From positions 1-43,958 of the forward strand of contig NZ_JACJHY010000042.1 of assembly GCF_014138625.1 (NCBI RefSeq): a stretch of 43,958 bases of DNA, given 5' to 3'. Numbering within the stretch: the stretch's first letter is position 1; the number at the start of each line of letters is the position of its first letter. This DNA comes from Aminobacter ciceronei (lineage in GTDB: Bacteria; Pseudomonadota; Alphaproteobacteria; Rhizobiales; Rhizobiaceae). Under the pieces are notes generated by a model. It worked only from the letters and a program-made list of their open reading frames with translations. It was not told where the DNA came from and made no database searches. Below are positions 1 to 6,956 of this stretch, in pieces. The translations under genes were made by a program, and so were the position numbers.

Positions 1-94
1 TCTCAAGTGCGGTTTGTTCAGGGCCGGCTCGCTTCAACATCACCCACTGAATCACAAACCCCCAACTCTCGCCAGGGGTTTGTCAGCAGTCTGA
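1..94. other. window edge with a stem-loop; no gene called
   Basis: No complete gene is visible. An inverted repeat, CAAACCCC at 55-62 with GGGGTTTG at 75-82, can form an 8-bp stem. On the minus strand a frame is open from a GTG at 55 to the window edge, preceded by a G-rich stretch that could be a ribosome binding site, so the 5' end of a leftward gene is possible. On the plus strand a frame ending in TGA at 48-50 could be the tail of an incoming gene. Neither can be decided from this window. Confidence 0.3.
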
Positions 95-95
95 A

Positions 96-119
96 GGGTG
101 CGGCAAGCCGCACCCTTTT
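96..119 (+). terminator. intrinsic-terminator-like hairpin
   Basis: A perfect 9-bp stem, GGGTGCGGC at 96-104 and GCCGCACCC at 107-115, is followed by four T on the plus strand. It would end a rightward transcript entering from outside the window. On the other strand it lies just downstream of the sciP stop, but there only TT follows, so a bidirectional role is less likely. Confidence 0.5.
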
Positions 120-145
120 CTGTTGGTTGGCCGCAACGGCCGGTG

Positions 146-421
146 TCAGTGGCGGTATTGCTGGATGCGCGTGGTGCGCAGGCCGGCAAGGCCGTATTCG
201 TCAATGGAAGCCTGCCAGGACAGGAACTCCTCGGTCGTCAACTTGTAGCGTTGGCACGCTTCGTCAAGACTGAGCAGTCCTCCCCTGACCGCGGCGACCA
301 CTTCCGCCTTGCGGCGGATAACCCACCGGCGCGTGTTGGTCGGGGGCAGATCGGCAATCGTAAGCGGGCTGCCGTCCGGCCCGATAACATATTTGACACG
401 CGGTCTAACCAGATCGGTCAT
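146..421 (-). CDS. sciP: SciP-like CtrA inhibitor (DUF1153)
   Basis: A 91-residue protein starting MTDLVRPRVKYVIGPDG and continuing with an RRKAEVVAAVRGG segment and a helix-turn-helix-like LSLDEACQRY region. This is the signature of the DUF1153 family, whose Caulobacter member SciP binds DNA and CtrA and blocks CtrA-driven transcription during the cell cycle. I start at the ATG at 421 because the family begins MT(D/E)L; the frame also has an ATG at 463 with no family similarity before 421. A CtrA-type site lies 58 bp upstream, as expected for a gene that is itself CtrA-activated. Family assignment is from memory of the sequence; the cell-cycle role here is inferred. Confidence 0.9.
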   Translation of the reverse strand: MTDLVRPRVKYVIGPDGSPLTIADLPPTNTRRWVIRRKAEVVAAVRGGLLSLDEACQRYKLTTEEFLSWQASIDEYGLAGLRTTRIQQYRH

Positions 422-478
422 CGTACTCTCTACTAAAAACTCAAAGACCCAATCACCTGTCACACTAGCGCCACAGCT

Positions 479-493
479 TTAAAAATTGCCTAA
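479..493 (-). promoter_or_regulatory. CtrA-type box upstream of sciP
   Basis: On the minus strand the sequence reads TTAG-N7-TTAA, one base from the CtrA consensus TTAA-N7-TTAA. A weaker CTAA-N7-GTAA lies at 501-515, and a CcrM-type GANTC site (GACTC) at 536-540. The position fits a CtrA-activated sciP promoter. Found by eye. Confidence 0.55.
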
Positions 494-689
494 GCGTACA
501 CTAAGAGCTAAGTAACGAACGTGAACAGAACGTTAGACTCTCAATCCGCAATTTAACCACCTGCCCAGTTGGCTGGTTTCTCGCCGAAAAAGGTGGGCCA
601 GCGCGCTCCGGGTGGCACTGCGATGAGGCTTGACCTATATTGCAGCCATTGGCATGCAGCCGACCTATAGACAGCGGAACGCAATCCCG

Positions 690-1880
690 ATGAACAGCCT
701 GGACCTGCCCGGACGCCCCGAAGACACCCGCGTGGTTGTTGCCATGTCGGGCGGTGTCGATTCTTCAGTCGTGGCCGGCCTGCTGAAACAGGAAGGCTAT
801 GACGTCGTCGGCGTCACGCTGCAGCTCTACGACCATGGTGCCGCAACCCACCGCGCTGGCTCCTGCTGCGCCGGTCAGGACATCGCCGACGCTCGCCGCG
901 TCTCCGAGACGCTCGGCATTCCACATTACGTGCTCGACTATGAAGAGCGCTTCCGCAAGGCCGTCATCGACCCCTTCGCCGAAAGCTATGTCGCGGGCGA
1001 GACGCCGATCCCCTGCGTTTCGTGCAACCAGACGGTCAAGTTCGCCGACCTGCTCGCCACCGCGCGCGAGCTCGGCGCCGATGCGCTCGCCACCGGCCAC
1101 TACATCCGCTCCAAGCAGAACGGTGCCCACCGCTCCCTGTACCGCCCCGTCGACGCCGATCGCGACCAGAGCTATTTCCTGTTCGCCACCACCCAGGAGC
1201 AGATCGACTATCTGCGTTTTCCCCTTGGCGGCATGTCCAAGCCAGACGTGCGCGCCGCTGCCGAGCGCATGGGCCTGACGGTTGCCGCCAAGCAGGACAG
1301 CCAGGACATCTGCTTTGTGCCGCAGGGCAAATATTCCGACATCATCGCCAAGCTCAGACCTTCGGCCGCCAATCCCGGCGACATCGTCCATATCGACGGC
1401 CGTGTGCTTGGCCGCCATGAAGGCATCCTGCGCTATACCATCGGCCAGCGCCGCGGCATCGGCATCGCCTCGGGCGAGCCGCTCTACGTCGTCCATATCG
1501 ACGCCGAGCGCGCGCGTGTCGTCGTCGGCCCGCGCGAGGCGCTGGAGACGCACAAGATCTTCCTGCGCGGCATGAATTGGCTCGGCGATGACGCCCTGTC
1601 GGCGGTGCCGGCCAGCGGCCTCGAGCTTTATGCCAAGGTGCGTTCGTCGCGTCCGCCCCGCCCCGTCGTGCTGCATCACAAGGACGGCACCACCTGGGTC
1701 GAACTCGTCGATGGCGAGTCGGGCATAGCACCGGGTCAGGCCTGCGTGCTCTATTCCGATGAAGGCAACGAAGCCCGCGTCTTCGGCGGCGGCTTCATCG
1801 AGCGTTCCGAGCGCCACGCCGACGCCGAGGCGATGCTGTCGCGGCTGGCGGCAACGCCGGGGTCGATCGCGGCAGAATAA
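690..1880 (+). CDS. mnmA: tRNA-specific 2-thiouridylase MnmA
   Basis: MnmA puts the sulfur on C2 of wobble uridine 34 in tRNA-Lys, -Glu and -Gln, using ATP to adenylate the base and a persulfide relayed to the enzyme. The 396-residue product has the PP-loop SGGVDSS at residues 20-26, a first active cysteine in [11 protein letters not shown] (about C112) and the catalytic cysteine in QDICFVPQG (about C208), matching Cys102 and Cys199 of the E. coli enzyme. The C-terminal part looks like the usual beta-barrel tail. I chose the ATG at 690 ([10 protein letters not shown]); an ATG-like start at 630 would add 20 residues with no family resemblance. Somewhat longer than the E. coli protein (368), as is usual in alphaproteobacteria. 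The YkvA-like gene follows 11 bp downstream. Confidence 0.95.
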   Translation: MNSLDLPGRPEDTRVVVAMSGGVDSSVVAGLLKQEGYDVVGVTLQLYDHGAATHRAGSCCAGQDIADARRVSETLGIPHYVLDYEERFRKAVIDPFAESYVAGETPIPCVSCNQTVKFADLLATARELGADALATGHYIRSKQNGAHRSLYRPVDADRDQSYFLFATTQEQIDYLRFPLGGMSKPDVRAAAERMGLTVAAKQDSQDICFVPQGKYSDIIAKLRPSAANPGDIVHIDGRVLGRHEGILRYTIGQRRGIGIASGEPLYVVHIDAERARVVVGPREALETHKIFLRGMNWLGDDALSAVPASGLELYAKVRSSRPPRPVVLHHKDGTTWVELVDGESGIAPGQACVLYSDEGNEARVFGGGFIERSERHADAEAMLSRLAATPGSIAAE

Positions 1881-1891
1881 CCGCCACTTCG

Positions 1892-2266
1892 ATGCTGGAA
1901 GCGGCCAAGCGCTGGGCCCGACTTCTGAAGCGCGACGTCGTGGCGCTGTACCTGGCAGCGCGCAGCCCGCTGACGCCGTGGCTTGCCCGCGTGGCTGCTG
2001 CCTGCGTCGCAGCCTACGCGCTGAGCCCCATCGACCTCATTCCCGATTTTGTACCGGTGCTCGGTTATCTCGATGACCTGCTGATCGTGCCCCTGGGCAT
2101 CTGGGTGGTGATCCGCATGATCCCGGCCGAGCTGATGGCAGGCTTCCGCGCCCAGGCGGCCGAAATCACAGCCAAGCCGCGCAGCATGGCTGGTCTGGTG
2201 TTCATCATTGCTGTGTGGCTGGCCGTCCTGGCTCTCGCGGGATGGTGGGTGCTGCGAAGGGAGTAA
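1892..2266 (+). CDS. YkvA-like DUF1232 membrane protein
   Basis: A 124-residue protein with the DUF1232 core AYALSPIDLIPDFVPVLGYL at about residues 41-60, followed by a membrane segment DDLLIVPLGIWVVIRMIP and a second hydrophobic helix near the C-terminus (VFIIAVWLAVLALAGWWVL). The family is widespread and its function is unknown. It starts 11 bp after mnmA and is probably co-transcribed. The stop codon TAA at 2264-2266 lies inside the first units of an 8-bp tandem repeat, so repeat-number changes would not alter the protein. Confidence 0.85.
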   Translation: MLEAAKRWARLLKRDVVALYLAARSPLTPWLARVAAACVAAYALSPIDLIPDFVPVLGYLDDLLIVPLGIWVVIRMIPAELMAGFRAQAAEITAKPRSMAGLVFIIAVWLAVLALAGWWVLRRE

Positions 2267-2334
2267 GGGAGTAAGGGAGTAAGGGAGTAAGGGAGTAAGG
2301 GAGTAAGGGAGTAAGGGAGTAAGGGAGTAAGGGA
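2257..2334 (+). repeat. 8-bp tandem repeat AAGGGAGT, about 9.75 copies
   Basis: Nine perfect copies of AAGGGAGT and a six-base remainder run from the last codons of the YkvA-like gene into its 3' region. The plus strand carries ten GGG tracts separated by five bases, which meets the usual G-quadruplex pattern several times over. The minus strand stays open through it, encoding a Y-S-L-T-P-L-L-P period, but nothing supports translation there. Confidence 0.95.
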
Positions 2335-2375
2335 CGGAGCAGACGTCGCCAACGGCGGGCAAGCCCTTTTTCCCC

Positions 2376-2400
2376 TACTCCCTTACTCCCTTATTCCCCT
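2376..2400 (-). repeat. inverted copies of the 8-bp repeat
   Basis: ACTCCCTT occurs at 2377-2384 and 2385-2392, followed by a degenerate third copy. These are the reverse complement of the tandem repeat at 2257-2334. A transcript crossing both could fold into a GGGAGTAAGGG/CCCTTACTCCC stem, so the pair may act as a terminator between the convergent neighbours. Confidence 0.8.
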
Positions 2401-2404
2401 ATCC

Positions 2405-3358
2405 TCAGTCGTGCGTGACAGTACCTGCCCTGAGAATCCTGAGCACGCCGAGCGCTTCCTCGGCACCGGTGCGCGGCTCTTGGCGCGTCTGGATGCAGTG
2501 GATGAAGTGCTCGAGCTCGCGCGTCAGCGGCATGGCGTTCTCGATCGGAATGTAGGTCGGCTCGTTCATCGTCGACGTCCACTGCCCCTCGTCCTGCCAA
2601 ACGGCGTGGCGATAGAGCGCCAGTTTGCGCTCCTGCGGCTCGACGTCGTCGAACACCGCCATGCCCTTGGTGCCGACGACGGTCAGCCGCCGCTCGCGGT
2701 AAGGGTTGAGCCGCGAGGCGAACAGGTGCCCGCGCAGGCCGTTGGGGAAGCGCATGTGCAGATGGGCGAAATCGCTGAGGTGGTTGAGCACGGCAGCCCC
2801 CTCGCCGCGCACCTCGATCGGCGCCGTGCCGGTGATCGCCAGGATCATCGACAGGTCGTGAGGGGCCAGATCCCACAACGCGTCGTTCTCGGCGTGGAAT
2901 TTGCCAAGGCCGAGGCGGTGCGAATGGATGTAGCCGACATCGCCGAGCTCGCCCTTGTCGACAAGCGCCTTGAGCCCTTCGAAGGCCGGGTGAAAACGCA
3001 GCACGTGGCCAGTCATGAAGACGCGGCCATTGTCGCGCGCGGCCTTCACGGCGCGCTCGGCATCAGGCACGGTTAGCGCGATCGGCTTTTCGACCAGCAC
3101 GTCCTTGCCGGCCGAGACGGCACGCACGGCAAAGTCGGCGTGGAACTGCGGCGGCAACGCCATGACGATCGCATCAACATCGTCGCGGGCGAACAATTCG
3201 TCTGGGGTCAGCGCGATGCAGCCATGTTCGCCGGCAAAGCGTTCGGCCCGCGCCGAATCGACGTCGGAAACGGCATGGAGGGCGCCAAGCGACTTCAGGG
3301 TGCGGATGTGGTTACCGCCCCAATAGCCGCATCCAAGGACTGCAATACGCGGTTTCAT
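2405..3358 (-). CDS. Gfo/Idh/MocA family NAD(P)-dependent oxidoreductase
   Basis: A 317-residue enzyme with an N-terminal Rossmann fold, GCGYWGGNHIRTL at about residues 8-20, the EKPIALT motif at about 93-99 typical of the family, and a C-terminal alpha/beta domain with DLAPHDLSM carrying the likely catalytic histidine. These enzymes oxidise or reduce sugars, inositols or nucleotide sugars. The GCGYWG start resembles WlbA-type UDP-sugar dehydrogenases, but no polysaccharide genes are near, so the substrate is open. I start at MKPRIAVLG (3358); a longer frame to 3436 has no family resemblance. It converges on the YkvA-like gene across the repeat region. Confidence 0.85.
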   Translation of the reverse strand: MKPRIAVLGCGYWGGNHIRTLKSLGALHAVSDVDSARAERFAGEHGCIALTPDELFARDDVDAIVMALPPQFHADFAVRAVSAGKDVLVEKPIALTVPDAERAVKAARDNGRVFMTGHVLRFHPAFEGLKALVDKGELGDVGYIHSHRLGLGKFHAENDALWDLAPHDLSMILAITGTAPIEVRGEGAAVLNHLSDFAHLHMRFPNGLRGHLFASRLNPYRERRLTVVGTKGMAVFDDVEPQERKLALYRHAVWQDEGQWTSTMNEPTYIPIENAMPLTRELEHFIHCIQTRQEPRTGAEEALGVLRILRAGTVTHD

Positions 3359-3542
3359 CAGGCTCTTTCCAAGGAGAATTACGCCGGCAGACATAGTCCC
3401 GGCACCTCGCCAACTCAACCCCGCGTGTTGCGCCATAAGCGCCCGGCGCGTCCGCGAAGGCGGTGGAATGGCGCTTTCCGCGAGCTGCCCAAGGGTCAGC
3501 CGATGCGTCAGACATTTATCCTGAAACGCCCGATCTCACTGC

Positions 3543-3571
3543 TTGACAGGCTCGCCATCGAGACATTATAT
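3543..3571 (+). promoter_or_regulatory. sigma-70 promoter of tRNA-Met
   Basis: TTGACA at 3543-3548, a 17-bp spacer and TTATAT at 3566-3571 make a near-consensus housekeeping promoter. The predicted transcription start, about 3578, leaves a leader of about 65 nt before the tRNA at 3644. The rest of the 3359-3642 gap shows nothing else I can support. Confidence 0.75.
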
Positions 3572-3643
3572 CCGCCCAACCTTGGCGAACGCATCGACGC
3601 CTGCCTCTCACAGAGACAGTGATTTCGGGCCTTCTCCAACCCT

Positions 3644-3720
3644 GGCGGGATAGCTCAGTTGGTTAGAGCACGGGAATCATAATCCTGGGGTCGGTGGTTC
3701 GAATCCACTTCCCGCTACCA
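3644..3720 (+). tRNA. tRNA-Met (CAT), elongator type
   Basis: A 77-nt cloverleaf: acceptor GGCGGGA pairing with TCCCGCT (G1-U72 wobble), D arm GCTC/GAGC, anticodon stem CGGGA/TCCTG around loop ATCATAA (anticodon CAT), variable loop GGGTC, T arm GGTGG/CCACT around TTCGAAT, discriminator A and encoded CCA. It lacks the C1-A72 mismatch of initiators, so it is elongator Met; a CAT tRNA modified for Ile cannot be excluded. Its 3' half and flank recur in degenerate form at 10021-10077. Confidence 0.95.
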
Positions 3721-3759
3721 CTTCCTCACCTCAAGACAGCATGCAGCCGGCGTAGCAGA
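3703..3759 (+). repeat. 57-bp direct repeat, copy A (tRNA-Met 3' end and flank)
   Basis: Aligns without gaps to 10021-10077 with about 46 of 57 positions identical by hand count. The first 18 bases are the 3' end of the tRNA; the rest is flanking sequence, which matches better than the tRNA part (32 of the last 38). Confidence 0.7.
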
Positions 3760-3840
3760 TGCCGCTTTCGGGGTTCGTCCCCACGAGCGCTCGTCGTTGT
3801 TGAGGCATTTTGCTGCCTGCCAGACGCGCCTCATTGACGC

Positions 3841-3865
3841 GCGGCGCCGGGAAGCTCGGCGCCGC
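3841..3865 (-). other. GC-rich hairpin 3' of the isomerase-like gene
   Basis: A perfect 9-bp inverted repeat, GCGGCGCCG at 3841-3849 and CGGCGCCGC at 3857-3865 with a 7-base loop, lies 24 bp beyond the stop of the leftward gene. No T-tract follows on either strand, so it is at best an imperfect terminator or an mRNA 3' stabiliser. Confidence 0.5.
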
Positions 3866-3888
3866 AGAGATGGATGTTGGACGCTCGA

Positions 3889-4818
3889 TCAGGCGGCGCG
3901 GGCCTGACCGATGACCTGGGCCTTGTCGGCCAGCGCCTTGGTCGCATCGACGGTTTCCTGAGCGGCGTACCAGTAGCGTTGCTTGAGCTCGATATTGAAC
4001 AGCACGCCCTCCGGGAAGCTGCATTCGGCCATCAGCGTTTCCCAGGGGATGTCGCCCCAACCGACCGGCAGGTGCAGGTCGCCATGGCCGTAGGCGAGGC
4101 GCTCACCCTCGGTAAACATCCAGATGTCGTCCTGGCGGCCGAAGCTGTCATGCATGTGGAGATGGCGGGCATACGGCGCCAGCGCCTTGATCTCCCCGAC
4201 GAAATCATCGCGGCGGCCGTCGAAGTCGAGCTTGAGATAGGCGTGGCTGAAGTCGAGGGTCGCGACGACATTGGGGTGGGCGATGGCCTCCAGTTCGCGG
4301 GCGAGGCGCGACGGCGACGAAGCATGGATCTTGCCGTCATAGCCTGCAAACAGCGTCTCGACGCAGAGAAAAAGGCCGTGCTGGCGGGCTATCTCGCCAG
4401 CCTTGGCCAGCCATTCGCGCTGGCGGCCATAGGCGGCCTCGATGCCATGGCCCTGCTGCAGCGGTGTCAGGCCGGAGTGCATGACATAGTTTTCGGCGCC
4501 GACCTCAGCCGCTATTTCAAGCGAGGCCTCGAGCACCTCGAGGTGGCGCGGCAAGCGAAATACCTCGTCCATGAAGTTGATCGCCAGCGGGCCATGTACC
4601 GAGAAGCCGACGTCGCGGCCGGCAGTGGCGCGCTTCAGCGCCTCGAGCTGCGGCCTGCGGATCCTGCCACCGACCACGAGGTCCATGTCATATGTGGGCA
4701 GCTCGATCGACTCGACGCCCAAGGCTTCAATCATGTCGAGCTCGTCGCTGAAGTCGGAAAGGTCGTCGGCGCGCTTGTGCGCTGAAATGCCGGTGCCGGC
4801 GGTGCCATTGGCAAGCAT
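3889..4818 (-). CDS. sugar phosphate isomerase/epimerase family protein
   Basis: A 309-residue TIM-barrel protein of the xylose-isomerase-like/AP-endonuclease-2 superfamily. Metal-ligand motifs appear in the expected order: SVHGP, VMHSG, CVETLF, TLDFSHAYL, HLHMHDSFGR, and FNIELKQRY near the end. Members isomerise or epimerise sugars or cyclitols; the exact substrate is unknown. It is divergent from the secreted-protein gene and the ugp operon, so it may share the PHO-type control region at 4971-4999. It begins with an ATG at 4818, behind a weak AGGAACA-type leader. A link to glycerol-3-phosphate or glycerophosphodiester use is only suggested by position. Confidence 0.8.
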   Translation of the reverse strand: MLANGTAGTGISAHKRADDLSDFSDELDMIEALGVESIELPTYDMDLVVGGRIRRPQLEALKRATAGRDVGFSVHGPLAINFMDEVFRLPRHLEVLEASLEIAAEVGAENYVMHSGLTPLQQGHGIEAAYGRQREWLAKAGEIARQHGLFLCVETLFAGYDGKIHASSPSRLARELEAIAHPNVVATLDFSHAYLKLDFDGRRDDFVGEIKALAPYARHLHMHDSFGRQDDIWMFTEGERLAYGHGDLHLPVGWGDIPWETLMAECSFPEGVLFNIELKQRYWYAAQETVDATKALADKAQVIGQARAA

Positions 4819-4970
4819 GGTCTGTTCCTAGTCTTGGAGAATGGCGGGGCATCGCCCCTCGGGTGAAAACCGTGGGCAGACTGGCCCGGCTACGTGTCAG
4901 CCGTTTTGCGTGAGCGTGACGCTTTGCTGACAGTGCACGGGCGCCATCGGCCATGGACATTGGCCGGCAA

Positions 4971-4999
4971 ATGTCATTGAATCGTCATCGCAACGTCAT
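4971..4999 (+). promoter_or_regulatory. three PHO-box-like half-sites in 11-bp phase
   Basis: ATGTCAT at 4971-4977, TCGTCAT at 4982-4988 and ACGTCAT at 4993-4999 are separated by four bases each, the PhoB geometry (7-bp units on an 11-bp period, consensus CTGTCAT). The array ends about 30 bp before the secreted-protein start and lies between two divergent genes. PhoB control is inferred. Confidence 0.55.
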
Positions 5000-5031
5000 G
5001 AACGGGTACCGCGATACGACGCTTCCTGCAG

Positions 5032-5388
5032 GTGCTGTTGATGCTGTCGGCCGCGTTTCCGCCGATGTCGGCCGCTCTCGCGGGCGAGCTCAGTTCGGGC
5101 GAAATCCGCAGCGAACTCGTCGGCCGTTCGATCTCGTGGTGGGAACAGGGCGGCTGGTTCAGTGGACAGATGATGCTTTTGCCCGACGGCCGCGCCGAGA
5201 TCAGCATCGATGCGCCGAAGCGGGCCGGCGATAGCGGCCGCTGGATGGTGCGCGGCGACCAGCTCTGTACCGTCTGGGGCGATTTCCGCTCCGGCCAGGA
5301 GAAATGCTACTCGCTCCAGCGCGGCGCGGCCGGCCGCTTCGAGACCAGCGGCGGCAACGTCTTCGAAGTCAGGGAAGCCGGCGTCTGA
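5032..5388 (+). CDS. small secreted hypothetical protein
   Basis: A 118-residue product with a hydrophobic N-terminus (LLMLSAAF ... SAALAG) that looks like a signal peptide cleaved near residue 18, and a mature part of about 100 residues rich in Trp, Gly and charged residues with two cysteines (LCTVWG and EKCYSL) that may form a disulfide. The fold is probably beta-rich. I do not recognise the family. The start is uncertain: I use the GTG at 5032, but the frame is open back to 5002 and would encode IRRFLQ just before it, the positive n-region the signal peptide otherwise lacks, with no standard start codon. It sits directly behind the phased PHO-like sites at 4971-4999, so the transcript may be nearly leaderless. 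Confidence 0.6.
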   Translation: MLLMLSAAFPPMSAALAGELSSGEIRSELVGRSISWWEQGGWFSGQMMLLPDGRAEISIDAPKRAGDSGRWMVRGDQLCTVWGDFRSGQEKCYSLQRGAAGRFETSGGNVFEVREAGV

Positions 5389-5445
5389 CAGACTGCGTTC
5401 TTGGATGAGAGCAGCTGCGCGGCCGCCATTCCACGCTGTCGTTGA

Positions 5446-5485
5446 TTGTCGTCATTCTGTCACCGGATCAAGACGTGCCTGTCAT
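5446..5485 (+). promoter_or_regulatory. double PHO box upstream of ugpB
   Basis: Units at 5446 (TTGTCGT), 5457 (CTGTCAC), 5468 (TCAAGAC, poor) and 5479 (CTGTCAT) are all 11 bp apart, the spacing of PhoB sites. The ugp operon belongs to the Pho regulon in E. coli. The array ends about 63 bp before the ugpB start. Confidence 0.6.
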
Positions 5486-5548
5486 CCCGTCAGGGTACGG
5501 GCTGCAGCGAGCATTGTGCTCGCACCAGCTTCCTGAGGGAGACGACGG

Positions 5549-6880
5549 ATGAAACGACTGTTCCTGCTTGCAACTGCGGCAAGCGCCATTGCGACGGCCG
5601 CCGGTGCGGCCGAGCGCACCAAATTCGATTTCTGGTACGGCCTGACCGGCGACCTCGGTGAGGTCGTAGCCAAGCACTGCCAGCTGTTCAATGAATCGCA
5701 GGACAAGTACGAGGCGGTCTGCACCGGTCAGGGCGGCTACGACAAGGCCGAGCAGAACACGATCGCCGCTTATCGCGCCAAGCAGCAGCCGACGATCGTC
5801 CAGATCTATGACGCCGGTACCGTCAACTTCATGCTGTCGGGCGCCATCTATCCGGCCAATAAGTTTACCGAGGAGCACAAGCTCGACATCGACTGGAAGG
5901 GCTATTTCCCCGGCATCGCCAACTATTATGCCACCTCCGGCGGCGACATGTGGTCGTTCCCCTACAATTCGTCGACGGCCGTGTTCTACTGGAACAAGGA
6001 TGCCTGGGCGAAGATCAACAAGACCAGCGCCCCCCAGACCTGGGCCGAGCTCGGCGAGGACCTCAAGGCCATGAAGGCCGCCGGTGTCGAGTGTGGCTTC
6101 GCCTTCGACTTCGACACCTGGATGAACCTCGAGCAGTTCTCCGCCACCAACAACCTCCCCGTTGCCTCGATGGACAACGGTTACGGCGGCCTCGGCGCCG
6201 AGCTGGTCTTCAACAAGACCGCCTTCGTCGACCACATGAAGGACTTCAAGATCTGGCTCGACGCCGGCTACGCCAAGATCCAGACCACCCAGGTGGGCAA
6301 GAACCTTGTGCAATCCTTCGCCGACGGCAGCTGCGCCTCGACAATCACCTCGATCGCCAACCACGGCACGGTCAAGAACACCCAGGTCGCCGGTCTCAAC
6401 TGGGACGTGGCGATGCTGCCGGTGATCGACACCACCAAGCGCACCAACTCGCTGGTCGGCGGCGCCTCGCTGTGGCTGATGCAGGGCAAGACGGATAAGG
6501 AATACGAAGCTGCCGCCGCATTCCTGAAATATGTGACGGCTGCCGACACCGGCGAGAAGTACATCGCCGAGAACACCGGCTACATCCCTGTTACCACCAA
6601 GGGATTCGACCTGCTCAAGCAGGAAGGCTTCTACAGCGACCCCAAGCATACCGGCCGTGAGGTCGCCATCGCCTCGCTGACCGCTTCCGACGTCGGCCCG
6701 CTGTCGCGCGGCATTCGCCTCGGCAACTTCACCTCGATCCGCGCCGAAGTCCGCGCCGAACTCGAGGCCGCCTTCACCGGCCAGAAGGACATGCAGACGG
6801 CCATCGACGCGGCCGTCGAACGCGGCAACCAGATCCTGCGCCGCTACGAGCAGACCTACAAGGGCGCTGCCCTGCCCTGA
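5549..6880 (+). CDS. ugpB: sn-glycerol-3-phosphate ABC importer, binding protein UgpB
   Basis: The periplasmic solute-binding protein for glycerol-3-phosphate and glycerophosphodiesters. The 443-residue product has a signal peptide (MKRLFLLATAASAIATAAGA), then WYGLTGDLGEVV, the FPYNSSTAVFYWNKDAW ligand-site region, the GGASLWLMQGK motif and RGNQILRRYEQ near the C-terminus, all strongly like E. coli UgpB and of similar length (E. coli 438). A good ribosome binding site (GAGGGAGA) precedes the ATG. It heads ugpBAEC, stands behind PHO-type repeats, and is followed by an intrinsic terminator before ugpA, which should raise its level above the permeases. Confidence 0.93.
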   Translation: MKRLFLLATAASAIATAAGAAERTKFDFWYGLTGDLGEVVAKHCQLFNESQDKYEAVCTGQGGYDKAEQNTIAAYRAKQQPTIVQIYDAGTVNFMLSGAIYPANKFTEEHKLDIDWKGYFPGIANYYATSGGDMWSFPYNSSTAVFYWNKDAWAKINKTSAPQTWAELGEDLKAMKAAGVECGFAFDFDTWMNLEQFSATNNLPVASMDNGYGGLGAELVFNKTAFVDHMKDFKIWLDAGYAKIQTTQVGKNLVQSFADGSCASTITSIANHGTVKNTQVAGLNWDVAMLPVIDTTKRTNSLVGGASLWLMQGKTDKEYEAAAAFLKYVTAADTGEKYIAENTGYIPVTTKGFDLLKQEGFYSDPKHTGREVAIASLTASDVGPLSRGIRLGNFTSIRAEVRAELEAAFTGQKDMQTAIDAAVERGNQILRRYEQTYKGAALP

Positions 6881-6901
6881 TCCTCAGGCTCGGGACCAGT
6901 C

Positions 6902-6930
6902 GGGCGCCGCTCTCCGCGGCGCCCATTTTT
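6902..6930 (+). terminator. intrinsic terminator/attenuator between ugpB and ugpA
   Basis: A perfect 9-bp stem, GGGCGCCGC at 6902-6910 and GCGGCGCCC at 6916-6924 with a TCTCC loop, is followed by ATTTTT. Partial termination here would give more ugpB than ugpAEC message. Confidence 0.85.
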
Positions 6931-6956
6931 CAGCATAGCGGACCGGGAGACGTTGC

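Noticed and set aside
765-1817. 350-codon minus-strand frame opposite mnmA
   Set aside because: Shadow of mnmA, which carries all MnmA motifs. The same holds for the long frames opposite phnD/phnE (38534-40603) and phnM (42481-43956).
2065-2362. Minus-strand protein with repeated YSLTPLLP units
   Set aside because: A product of reading the 8-bp DNA repeat; no start signal or homologous domain.
3503-3622. 39-codon plus-strand frame (MRQTFILKRP...)
   Set aside because: It lies across the tRNA promoter and has no good ribosome binding site.
3731-3808. 25-codon minus-strand frame ending GICYAGCMLS
   Set aside because: Inside the tRNA-flanking repeat; the other repeat copy does not keep the frame, and the ribosome binding site is weak.
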